Source of the DNA: Tritrichomonas musculus
Taxonomy: Eukaryota; Parabasalia; Tritrichomonadida; Tritrichomonadidae
DNA length: 64,000 bases
Direction: 5' to 3'
Assembly: GCA_039105265.1 (NCBI GenBank)
Contig: JAPFFF010000029.1
Location: forward strand, 992,001 to 1,056,000
The notes beneath the pieces are model-generated. The model did not search any database. It worked only from the letters and a program-made list of their open reading frames with translations, and was not told the origin of the DNA. The position numbers and the translations under genes were made by a program. Shown piece by piece: positions 20,170 through 29,287 of the stretch (positions are counted from its first letter, which is position 1; every line of letters begins with the position of its first letter).

Positions 20170-20927
20170 GTGAATCTATTAGACCAATTGCTAATGGTAT
20201 CTACGCAAATTATAATTCATTAAACATCATTGTTGGAGCTCAAGGAAAGGGTAAATCTCATATTGTATTGCGTGATATTATTCAAATATCAAGAATCCCT
20301 GGTGCTGCTCATTTAATTGTTTATATTAGTAAGAATGGAGTTATAAATGATTCAACATTTGAAGCACAGCGAGAATTGATTAAACTTCCTATAAAAGTTA
20401 TATCTGATTCAAATGCTGAGAATTACTTAAAAGAACTTGATTTATGGAAAGAATTGTATGATAAATACGTTAATAATAATACTCGATTAGATGAAGAGAA
20501 GATAAATAAGATGCTCTCCTTTTTATGTATTTCACAAGCAAAGCTTGGGCCAGCAGAGCTGTCAAAGACTTCGTCTCGGTCTGCAAAGCCTCTAAATACC
20601 ATCATTTTATGTGAGGATTTCATTAAATCAAAGCTATTGAAGTCTGCTTATTTTACCAATTATATCACTCAATTACGGCACAAACATTCTATTGTCTATG
20701 TTAATGTTCAATTCTTTAAAGCAATACCGACGGATTACAAGAATAACTGCACATCTTTCTTCATATTTAATGGATTCTCACGACAGAAAATGGGTTATAT
20801 ATACCAACAAGTTGTTATGCCAATTGAATTCGAAGATTTGTGGAGGAGATATTGTTGTATGAAAAATCATGATTTCATCTTGATGAACACACGAGAAGGT
20901 AGTATAGAGTTTATTAGTTGTATGTAA
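20166..20927 (+). CDS. Polinton genome-packaging ATPase (E1)
   Basis: A P-loop ATPase of the FtsK/HerA-like A32 packaging group. Walker A is GAQGKGKSH near residues 24-32 and a Walker B-like strand is TIILCED near residue 145. The rest of the protein follows the order seen in the E2 ATPase at 52,817 (recognition of threading region, late helices). Compared with E2, it carries an extra segment of about 20 residues just before Walker B (SQAKLGPAELS and on). This segment is encoded by one of the element's dispersed AAGCTTGGGCC modules. Confidence 0.8.
   Translation: MSESIRPIANGIYANYNSLNIIVGAQGKGKSHIVLRDIIQISRIPGAAHLIVYISKNGVINDSTFEAQRELIKLPIKVISDSNAENYLKELDLWKELYDKYVNNNTRLDEEKINKMLSFLCISQAKLGPAELSKTSSRSAKPLNTIILCEDFIKSKLLKSAYFTNYITQLRHKHSIVYVNVQFFKAIPTDYKNNCTSFFIFNGFSRQKMGYIYQQVVMPIEFEDLWRRYCCMKNHDFILMNTREGSIEFISCM
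20533..20566 (+). repeat. AAGCTTGGGCC module inside the ATPase gene
   Basis: The tract cacaagcaaagcttgggcca followed by gcagagct is in frame just upstream of the Walker B strand. It is the best plus-strand example of the module also found at 6,724, 9,637 and 11,151. Confidence 0.6.
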
Positions 20928-20930
20928 AAA

Positions 20931-20998
20931 AATCAAAAGGTTGTGAGTTCAAAGAATCGTAGATTCCTGGGCTGCTCAGCAGTCAATGCATTTTCATA
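20931..20998 (-). repeat. 68 bp E1 3'-flank repeat, copy 2
   Basis: Inverted partner of 4,459-4,526 with about 3 mismatches. It lies between the ATPase stop and the end of the minus-strand gene at 21,010, in the same orientation relative to that minus-strand gene as copy 1 has to polB. Confidence 0.75.
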
Positions 20999-21009
20999 TC
21001 ATAACTCTC

Positions 21010-21432
21010 TCAAATCTTGAGTATACTTATTAGTTTAGTTGTCATGTATAACGATAAATCAATATTCAATTTATCGTGAACAAGTTTTTGAAGGAATTCA
21101 TTTCTTGTAGCAGATGGTTGATCCAAGATGAGTTGTTTATTTTCATTTGCAAATGCTAATACTTTATTACGTTGTTCATCATTGAGATTCTTTGATTTAT
21201 TTAATGGGAATGAACGATTTGTACGTCTATGGATGACTTTTCTAGGCTCTGCTATTGGTCCTTCACTTGTTGGAGGTGGTATACTACTTTCACTTTGAGG
21301 TTCTTCTAAAGAATTCTCTTCCGGCTCACTGTTAGACGAACTGTCTTTTTTTTGTTCAGTATGCACCCATAATTTTAATGTATACAAATCAGCTATTATA
21401 TCATCGATTTGTCTTATTATCGCGTTTGTCAT
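21010..21432 (-). CDS. Unrecognised Polinton E1 protein, 140 aa
   Basis: Helical N-terminus, then a disordered Ser/Glu/Pro linker (residues 30-65), then a basic region (RKVIHRRTNRSFPLNKSK) and a helical C-terminal domain with NDEQRNKVLAFANENKQLIL. The layout could suit a DNA-binding or scaffolding protein, but no family is recognised. It is convergent with the ATPase gene. Confidence 0.55.
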   Translation of the reverse strand: MTNAIIRQIDDIIADLYTLKLWVHTEQKKDSSSNSEPEENSLEEPQSESSIPPPTSEGPIAEPRKVIHRRTNRSFPLNKSKNLNDEQRNKVLAFANENKQLILDQPSATRNEFLQKLVHDKLNIDLSLYMTTKLISILKI

Positions 21433-21459
21433 TTTCAAAGAATAAAAAAATAATTATTT

Positions 21460-21912
21460 TTAGTCTAATACAATATTTTGATGAGTACCCTTAAAGAGTG
21501 TTGGTTCAGGTATATCATATTTCTCTCTCAGCTTTAATAGAATTTCTTTGTTTGCTTTATTAATTCGCTCAATAGAGTAGTTATAAAATGGATGCTCCTT
21601 AAATACTTGTTTTTCTGTATTACCGTTTACAAAGAATTCTGGTGAATTGATATTGATTCTTCGTCTCGCGTTTGATGTTAAAACAACATATTCGAAACCC
21701 ATTTCTTTGATTTTATCAGGGTAGAATCTAATTGTTTTATCAGGTGTTTGTAGTGAAATGTATAACACTTTCGCAAGATAATTTGATTTCCCAGAATTGA
21801 TAGGATATTTATCACAAAGCAATGTGAAATCGCAGTGCTTGAAATCTTCTGGTGTTTCCAATAATGAAATGAAAGAATTGATATACTCATAGACTTTCAG
21901 TTGAGTGCTCAT
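21460..21912 (-). CDS. Conserved Polinton protein family (E1 copy), 150 aa
   Basis: Clearly homologous to the E2 protein at 57,757-58,206. Shared stretches are QLKVY-YIN, PEDFK, LCDKYPI, NYLAKV-YIS, YPDKIKE, RRRIN/RRRLN, EFFVNG and YNYSIE, with near-identical length. The fold is unknown. It is the last gene before the E1 right end. Strong conservation between two otherwise diverged elements argues for a core function in the element's life cycle. Confidence 0.75.
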   Translation of the reverse strand: MSTQLKVYEYINSFISLLETPEDFKHCDFTLLCDKYPINSGKSNYLAKVLYISLQTPDKTIRFYPDKIKEMGFEYVVLTSNARRRININSPEFFVNGNTEKQVFKEHPFYNYSIERINKANKEILLKLREKYDIPEPTLFKGTHQNIVLD

Positions 21913-22174
21913 TTGTGGTGAAAATAAAAATTTAAAAAAAATATTTGATTTGCTCTTTGGTGATTCTGGGGCTGAAATTATTTGATTCCAAAAAGTGCTA
22001 CAAATCCTTGAGTTTCATAGTTGGGGTTCACAGTGTTGTAGACAATGAGCTAGAAATCCTAGAGTTCAATGTGGTGGCCCAAAAATGACAAAACGGCCGG
22101 AGAAACCAATAAGGGGGAACCGCGAAAATGCTTCAAAATTATCTGGGGGTCAATACGCACATACATATACTACT
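21913..22174. other. E1 right terminal region
   Basis: About 260 bp without genes and more GC-rich than the flanking DNA (for example gtggtggcccaaaaatg and acggccggagaaacc). It probably holds the terminal inverted repeat and replication-origin end of the element. The end is proposed at the sequence complementary to AGTAGTATATG. The matching left end is outside the window. Confidence 0.5.
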
Positions 22175-22553
22175 GACATCACCTATTTTTAAATAGTTTA
22201 TCCCAATTTTTGGAATTACGGCGAATGGAGTTGAAATTACGGCATATAAAAAACGGTAACTTTTTCAAATAATAAATGGCTATGCCAACACTTTTTGAAT
22301 AATTGCTTTGAATACTTTATATTATATATAAAAAATTCATTTTATTAAACTAAACCAATTTATTACAGAAATTAATCTCACTTGCATATTGTTGTCCTTG
22401 CAGTTATATAAGTTGATTTTATTCAACATCAGCATAACAAATCAATTTCAATCTTAAAAAATTTAAAATCATTTTTTATTTAGCCTTTTATGATTTTATC
22501 AATTATTTATTAAATCCGTAGTCACCATTTGGATCATCTTGGTATTTTCCTCT

Positions 22554-23774
22554 TCATTTCAATTGACTTATATTTTTTTTCTTCATGACTTCACTATCAT
22601 GTGAATTTATACGTCTTTTCACTAAATCTTGCGCATCATGATGCAAAATTTGATTAATTTCGGGACTTAATGGTGAACATCCACAACATTGGCGAATCAA
22701 AAATGGAGCTCTCTCAGGTGCATTTTGTCTAATAATGCCAGAAGCAATTTTTCCTTGTATTCTATTACAATTTGATTTTTTTGGCGCCATTCTACCATAA
22801 GTTGCATTCAAAGATTCAACTGATTGTGTAGAATATTTGTTTGAAACGTTTTTTATAATGTCGGCATGCTCATCGACAAATTTAATGAAAATATCAAGTA
22901 ATGGTTCATGTTCAAGTCCAACTGCCCAAAAAAACACTTTTTTATCTTCAGAATGGCTGCAATTCGAATGATCGCCTAGATAATGAGGAACACATGAGAT
23001 CCACATTGCAACTCTGATATCTTGATCATCCTCTTTTAAACAAACATTTAGCCATTTCACTATGTGTTTTTTCATACCATAAAATGGACTTTTGACAGTT
23101 ATTTCATCATCATCCTTCAAATAAGTAAAGTTTTTGCATTCCAATGCAAGCTTATCGAATGAAGATGCAAAGTTATTTCTATAATAGCCTGGGTCATTCG
23201 CAATAATATCCTGTGCTCCAATTTCTTGAAGAAGCTTTGTTGATTTGTTATCTCGATCCTTTATTAGTTTCTTCACTTTCTCAAAAATATGATGATATTT
23301 CATTTTGTCAATTACAATGGATGTTCCAACAGTCTCCATATTATTAGAGGAGCCGTCAAAATTTCCTGTTGGACGGTTTTTTCCATTTTTTGTTAGTATT
23401 GCAAATTCAAGAACATTTCTGTTTACTGCATCGACAGCAGATACTGTTCCATGGATTGCGCGGACAGGTGAACTCCACCTGCAATCCATTGCAGCGTATC
23501 CTGAAAAATTTTTGCGAGCTTCTTCAGTTAACTGCTCAGCGCATTCCACAAGTTTGTCTTCACTTTTTGCTTGATGCCTGAAAAAAGTGGATCTACTTTC
23601 AGTTGTTCGACCTGTCATATTTATTATTGTTTTAATTGTTGTAAAACCACAGCCAGTCATGTATGAAGCTGATAGCATATCTTCTGCCTTCACTTTTTGC
23701 TCATTTGAAGAATATGGAACCGAATTGTACATTTTTTTGGCCAATGTAGCTTTATATGTTTTTTGCCAGGACAT
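22554..23774 (-). CDS. Mutator/Kolobok-like DDE transposase
   Basis: A 406-residue protein with YAAMDCRWSSPVRAIHGTVS near residue 95 (first Asp with a beta-sheet continuation), ANDPGYY near residue 195, then LGDHSNCSH near residue 275 and the terminal motif STQSVESLNATYGRMAPKK near residue 320. The H-x-x-C-x-H plus Asn/Gln-x-x-E-S-x-N ... PK signature is that of the Mutator/Kolobok DDE superfamily. The first ATG is at 23,774. No lesion is seen. Kolobok elements use TTAA targets, and a TTAA-flanked MITE is present at 47,371, though its ends were not matched to this gene. Confidence 0.65.
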   Translation of the reverse strand: MSWQKTYKATLAKKMYNSVPYSSNEQKVKAEDMLSASYMTGCGFTTIKTIINMTGRTTESRSTFFRHQAKSEDKLVECAEQLTEEARKNFSGYAAMDCRWSSPVRAIHGTVSAVDAVNRNVLEFAILTKNGKNRPTGNFDGSSNNMETVGTSIVIDKMKYHHIFEKVKKLIKDRDNKSTKLLQEIGAQDIIANDPGYYRNNFASSFDKLALECKNFTYLKDDDEITVKSPFYGMKKHIVKWLNVCLKEDDQDIRVAMWISCVPHYLGDHSNCSHSEDKKVFFWAVGLEHEPLLDIFIKFVDEHADIIKNVSNKYSTQSVESLNATYGRMAPKKSNCNRIQGKIASGIIRQNAPERAPFLIRQCCGCSPLSPEINQILHHDAQDLVKRRINSHDSEVMKKKNISQLK

Positions 23775-23892
23775 ATTAAAAATGATGTCATGAAGATTTA
23801 AAAAACAAACAAAAACAAAATTTCAATCACTCAATTCACTTTTAATACAAAAAAAATACAGTATTTTTGTATTAATACAAAGTATTCAATTC

Positions 23893-23930
<38 letters not shown>

Positions 23931-24179
23931 TATGATTGCCTGTTTATTTTTATAATTTTAATATAAGAACAAATAATTTTCATATTTTCTATTAGTTTAA
24001 TTTTATCAATATTTTTTTTATATTAATTTTATGATCTCATTATTTCAAACTTGAAAATTAATCTAAATGCATTGAAATAAACGAATTTTGCATTCAAAAA
24101 GCTATAAAGTTTCCATTTTCAATTGATTTTTCCGTTTTTTTTTTTTTTTTTTTTAAAAAAATCATATAATCACTTCACA
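23775..24179. promoter_or_regulatory. AT-rich divergent intergenic region
   Basis: The gap between two divergent genes has a near-palindrome (aatacaaaaaaaatacagta and ttttgtatt, about 23,846-23,873) followed by a long pure T tract near 23,897-23,923 and a second one near 24,135. It must contain the 5' regions of both genes; no consensus promoter could be assigned. Confidence 0.35.
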
Positions 24180-24947
24180 ATGAATGAACAAGTTACCAAC
24201 GTATTCTGTACACCATGGAATATTCCAATGTGTCAAGCTCCTACAGGGCCGGTTGTTATGAATGTCACCGTTGTTGCAGCGAGAGCAGTACTCAAAAAGC
24301 TCTCAGCTGTTCGAATTCCTACTTCTCTTGGAAAAAGTGAGCCTGTTGTTGTTCAACCTCAGTCTTTGATTGATTATAAAACTTTTTCAACCTTCATTAA
24401 AGCAACATGCAAACTGCTGGATGTAAACCAAAATGTCATCTATTTCTCTGATATAGATGATGAACACAAGTTCCTTTATGGAATAGGATGCTTTTATGCA
24501 GCACTTCATGGTAAGACTGAAATTGTTGTTTTAGCCATTACTTTAAATAATGACTTAACAAATAGAATGGTTAAATGGGAAAAGGTAAGCCCGGAAGTAA
24601 TTTCAGATCTTAAACCTCCTCCAGATCCAAATGCTAAAAAACAGTCAATTGCATCTATGCATGCTATTAGTGCCGCAGAAAGGAGACATAAAGCAGTCGA
24701 AATTCTTAATGAGGAAGCATCGATGGATTTCAGAGGCCCAATTTTGAAAAGAACTAATGAAGAAACAGTTTCCTCTATAACTGTATGGAAAAGGTACGTG
24801 CCATTATTATTATCACTCAATTCTCTTATGTTCACTATTGATAATCAGTTTCTTCAAATTGAAAGAACAGTTCCTATTGACGAATCAATCGTCACTGAAA
24901 TATGCCAAAGAGTTTTAAAGGAACATTCAGTGGATGATGATGAATAA
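24180..24947 (+). CDS. Unrecognised protein, possible transposon companion
   Basis: A 255-residue protein starting MNEQVTNVFCTPWNIP. It seems to be mixed alpha/beta, with a charged helical segment near residue 165 (AISAAERRHKAVEILNEE) and a leucine-rich C-terminus ending in Asp/Glu. No family recognised. It is divergent from the Mutator/Kolobok-like transposase and shares its intergenic region, so it may be the second gene of the same transposon. It could also be a host gene. A run of T follows the stop. Confidence 0.5.
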   Translation: MNEQVTNVFCTPWNIPMCQAPTGPVVMNVTVVAARAVLKKLSAVRIPTSLGKSEPVVVQPQSLIDYKTFSTFIKATCKLLDVNQNVIYFSDIDDEHKFLYGIGCFYAALHGKTEIVVLAITLNNDLTNRMVKWEKVSPEVISDLKPPPDPNAKKQSIASMHAISAAERRHKAVEILNEEASMDFRGPILKRTNEETVSSITVWKRYVPLLLSLNSLMFTIDNQFLQIERTVPIDESIVTEICQRVLKEHSVDDDE

Positions 24948-25127
24948 AAATCATTTTTTTTTTTTTTTTAATTTCTCTTATTTATTTTTTTATTAAGAAA
25001 AAATTCATAAAGCTTTATCAAATATTTAATAATATATCTTAAAAAGTGAATACGATACATCCAAAAATAATAAAAAAGTATATATATATATATAAAAATA
25101 AATAATGTAAATTAAAAAAGAGAAGTT

Positions 25128-25937
25128 TTATTTTTCCAATAATCCAGCTCTGCGAAATATTTGAGGGAGATCCATTTCAACAGTTTTTTCAATTGATTCA
25201 TGAATCATTTCAAGAAAAATATCTTGGCTCAAAGGTTCTGTTGTTTTTTTCAAAAAAGTGTTTATTTTATGCCTTAACTTATTGTCAAAACAGGCAAAAA
25301 ATTCTTCAATTGGATTGAACAGGCATCCCATTGGAGGAGTTCGTGTTATTGATAGATTATGTATGCCTAAAACACGTTTTATTTCTTCATCAATTGAATG
25401 AAAACTCGCATTATCAACTAATAAAAAACAATTATTTTCATTATTAATTTTAGTCGTTAACCGTTTTAAAAAACAATTAAATTTTAACGTATTAATTGGT
25501 GTTTCTGAAATGTGATATAAAAGAACACCTTTGTATGAAATTGCGCATATAATATATAGGTTAGATAACCTATCTAAATGTTTAAATGCTTGAACCTTAT
25601 TAGATGGAATTTTGCCTTTGTGATTTATATTTGTTCGAACCGAGGTCGTTTTATAATTTTTAATGATAATTGGCTTTTCATCAATTGCGATGGTATTCAG
25701 CATATTGACACCAAAGAAACTTCTCTGAACGATGGTATCAACAAGTTCTTCTGACCTGGTATATACACCACCGGTTTTAATTTTTTGAATGCGTGTAATG
25801 TTTGAAAATATATTATAAAAATGCGTTTTTGAAACATTGATATTTGTGTCACGGCAAAACATTAAATATGCATCATTAAATTGCTCTGGATAATAAATTT
25901 TTTCATTTGCCCAGTTTTCGATCGCTCTTTTCAGCAT
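25128..25937 (-). CDS. Tc1/mariner-IS630 type transposase
   Basis: A 269-residue DDE_3 transposase. The catalytic residues are visible: NTIAIDEKPI near residue 85, CFLLVDNASFHS near residue 175, and PPMGCLFNPIEEFFACFDNKL near residue 205. An N-terminal helix-turn-helix part (residues 1-60) is short but present. It appears uninterrupted. A foldback repeat with a CAGTC start, as in Tc1/mariner ends, lies just 5' of the gene, but no matching repeat was found on the 3' side. Confidence 0.8.
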   Translation of the reverse strand: MLKRAIENWANEKIYYPEQFNDAYLMFCRDTNINVSKTHFYNIFSNITRIQKIKTGGVYTRSEELVDTIVQRSFFGVNMLNTIAIDEKPIIIKNYKTTSVRTNINHKGKIPSNKVQAFKHLDRLSNLYIICAISYKGVLLYHISETPINTLKFNCFLKRLTTKINNENNCFLLVDNASFHSIDEEIKRVLGIHNLSITRTPPMGCLFNPIEEFFACFDNKLRHKINTFLKKTTEPLSQDIFLEMIHESIEKTVEMDLPQIFRRAGLLEK

Positions 25938-25945
25938 TTAAATGA

Positions 25946-26057
25946 TATGATTGCAGTCTTTTCAAAACGGTTATAAAATTTTTCTAAGTAATTGAATTCA
26001 ATTTTTTTATAACGAAGTTGAAAATTTTTATAACCGTTTTGAAAAGACTGTAATCAT
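25946..26057. repeat. Foldback repeat with 36 bp arms
   Basis: The left arm gattgcagtcttttcaaaac, continuing ggttataaaattttt, is matched by a right arm ending aaccgttttgaaaagactgt aatcat. The arms are nearly identical and the loop is about 35-45 bp. The CAGTC-type start resembles a Tc1/mariner terminal repeat, so this may be a pair of ends brought together by nested insertion or excision, or a minimal MITE. Confidence 0.7.
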
Positions 26058-27638
26058 TTTTCAGAAAAAGTTATATTAACTTTATTCATTTAATTTCTTC
26101 TCATTTATTTGTGATACATTTCCAGTTTTTCAATTGTTATTTCTCAATTTTTCTATAGAAAAAGTTTGATTCATTATACTAATTTACATAAAACGATAAA
26201 TTGATAACAACAAAAAAGTTACAATTTTCGATAGAAATTATAACACGAACTTTCTCACTTTTTAGTATTCAATTATTTGAATTAAATTTTTTTAGAGAGC
26301 CGAACTTTTGCAAAATTTTGCATTCAATTTTTGGCACTTTTTTTGTAAAATATAAAATACTTGGAAACTTACAATAAAAAAATTTTAATGTTTGGCCATG
26401 ACGGTTAATAAAAATAAATCATTCAATTTTTTTAAATAGAAAATTTTGCACAAGTTTGGAAATAAATCGATAAAAAGTGCTTATTTTTTGAATTATTATA
26501 TTTACAAAAAAACATAATTTTATTAATTATTGATGATTTAAATCATTATATCCATCATTTATTCTGAAATAATGTTAATCATGCTTTTTAAATGCTATAT
26601 AATATCATATTTAATTTTCAAAAAATGGTAAAACTGCAATTGGTTCTTAATCTATGATTTTGCAGTTGAAATTGTTAAATATTATCTGATTAAACAAAAT
26701 GAAATTCAATATAAACAAAAATTAACAGATTTGAAAATAATTTTTCTATACGTTAAAATGCGTTATACATTTTATGAATATTTATTTTGTTTATTTTTTA
26801 TTTTTATCTTTTTTTAACAATGTAATTAAATTGTATACATTAAAAAATATTAAATAATAAAAATAAACAGCATTAACAAAAAATTAACAAATTATGGAAA
26901 TCACTATTTTATGTTAGACATGAATGTATAAAATAAACCTAAACCAGTTTGTTTATACCATTAACAACCTAATTAACAAACATTGGCTACAATATAAACT
27001 TTTTAACAGTGAAATTGATGGTTTGTATTTTTAAACAAAAGTGAATTGAGTGAATATATATTTGAATTAAAATATAAATTTAAAAAGTTGACTTTTTTCT
27101 GAAGATTGAATACTTTTAAAATGAGACTACTACCAATAAAAGTACTGAATTTTATTTTAATCAATAAACAATTAATTTGCTTAAAACTCATATCGTAGTA
27201 TCCATTTTTTTTATTTATATTTATTTCAATTTCTTTTTAAACAAATATTTAACGACATTTTTTAAAAATCAGTTTTTTATAAAAGTGAAGTTAAATTTCT
27301 CCAGCTGTAAAGGATAAATCAAAAAAAGGGCAACGTGGCGCTATGCACAATAGGTAACATAATATGCTTATGAAATATCGTGATCATCCATTAAAACGAG
27401 GTGATACTTATGACCATTGCAAAAATTGAATACTTTTTTGAATGAGTTTTATCAAAAATTCAATACATTTTTTAAAAATGTAACCATTTGAGACTACACC
27501 CTTAATTGAATGAATATTTTATCTTATGAAAAAAATATTAAGATTATTTACTTCTATATATCCAATAACGACATTTGCCATAATTGGTTTTAATGGATGT
27601 TGAGAATTTAAAAACAATTTAAAAAATAATGTTTCATC

Positions 27639-29287
27639 AAAACCCCCAACAAAACCGTTTACAATTTTTCCCCTTGTTAAAAAAGTTAATTATATTTAAA
27701 GATAGCATTTGTTTGAAAGTTTATTTTTTATGGATAAGTATAAAAAACAGAGCAATAAATCTTTTTGATAGATTATTTATTATTTATTTTCAAGGTAAAA
27801 AACAAATATACTGATTATATAATGTCAAAATTAGATTTTAAAAATGCTCTGACCAAAGTTCTTTAAAGTTAATAAAGATTACATGCTGATATTTTTTATA
27901 TTTGACTAATTTCAACATTCAGAATTTCATGATCATCAATAATAATAATTTTGCATTCATTCAACATTCACTTATTTATCTTCATAAATATGATTCTTCT
28001 ACTTATATATAATAATAATATTCCAAAATAAATATGCAAATTATAGAAATTGAGAAATTGATATTAAAAATTTCCCAATATATGAATAAATTACGAATTT
28101 ATATGACAATTATATTTTATATTCAAATAATTAATTGTTTTTTAGAATATTTAAAGATATAAAAAAAATATTAGTAAAGATAAATGAACTATCAAAAAAA
28201 ACGTATATTTTATTTCGTTTTCAATACTTCACTTCATGCTATTAATGAAATGTGAGTTAAAAAAAATATTTGTTTCTATAAAAATACATAAATATTTGAT
28301 GCAAAGTAACCAATTTGAGCTACTTATCTTCAACTTTATAATCAGAAACTAGTTGGAAATGATTCGCATAAGGTTATTATTCAAGATGTTCTTATTAAAT
28401 TACATTTTTGCATTATTATTTTAATAATAAAGCAACATATTTGCCAAAATAATATTACAATAGCGTATAATGATAACATAAACAAGTTAAATATATGTAT
28501 TCATTTTTTGGCTAAATTTTTATTTCTTTTTCTCAGATTCAAAAATGATAGATATTTTAATGCTATATATTTCTCTAATAAAATGATTTTCTTATTCATT
28601 GATTTATGTTTTAAAGTGATCAATATTTTTATTCGTTTTAATTAATGAAATAATGGGTTATAATTTTTTTTAATGAACTTTTTCCTCATTTAAAAGGTTA
28701 ACAAAAATATAATTAACCATTTTATTATTTAAGATATGCTAAACATAAATATGTTAACCAGAAATGATTTTATTTTTAAATAAAATAAATCTCTGTATTA
28801 CTCTCAAATATTTGAGCAATCGGGTATGGGTAACGTGTTTTTTGATACAACGGCTCAGAATATTTAAGTCATCGGGTATGAGTAACGTGTATTATTGAAA
28901 TAAACCAAAAAATATTAATATTGGTATATATACGAAATTTTATTATATTAAAATCATTAAAATAGAATTATAAAATAATAATAAAAATATTAAATTAGAA
29001 TATATACTAATTATTGAGTAAACACTAATAATTTGATGATATTCATTTTATTCTTTTAACATATTGCTATTTTATCTATTAAACCTTGTTTAATATCATA
29101 TTTAAAATATATTTATTGAAAATAAAATGGATTTACTTAATTTTTATTTTTTTAATCTTAATTTCGACAAAATTAATCAAGAAATCGTATATAACGATTG
29201 TATGAATCATATATATAACCTCAGTTTTAATATAAATTTACACTTACATTTCCATTTTTCCACCGATTTAAAAATGTTGGGGGTTTT
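27639..29287. mobile_element. 1.65 kb non-autonomous transposon, 8 bp target duplication
   Basis: The ends are aaaacccccaaca at 27,639 and tgttgggggtttt at 29,275-29,287, perfect 13 bp inverted repeats. The octamer GTTTCATC stands on both sides (27,631-27,638 and 29,288-29,295). The homologous uninterrupted sequence in copy B has a single, slightly diverged version of that octamer. An 8 bp duplication is typical of hAT elements. No transposase is encoded; internal ORFs such as the one at 29,127 are AT-rich shadows. Confidence 0.85.
28807..28890. repeat. Two 32 bp direct repeats
   Basis: Units at 28,807-28,838 and 28,859-28,890 share aatattt, then catcgggtat or caatcgggtat, then gtaacgtgt, with about four differences and 20 bp between them. 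They lie inside the 1.65 kb element, near its right half, and could be subterminal transposase-binding sites. Confidence 0.7.

Larger units (their letters stand above)
1..22174. mobile_element. Polinton/Maverick element E1 (partial, right part)
   Basis: The stretch has the Polinton gene set: protein-primed DNA polymerase B, retroviral-type integrase, double-jelly-roll-like capsid protein, FtsK/HerA-like packaging ATPase and a small pVI-like basic peptide. Genes are packed tightly on both strands with almost no spacers. The left end is outside the window. The right end is placed near 22,174 because the reverse complement there starts AGTAGTATATGTATG, like the AGTAGTTAAG start of the second Polinton at 49,664, and because transposons of other classes begin beyond it. 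The element is broken in about three or four places and carries a nested Harbinger-like transposon, so it is probably older than the second Polinton. The exact end and target duplication could not be confirmed. Confidence 0.85.
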
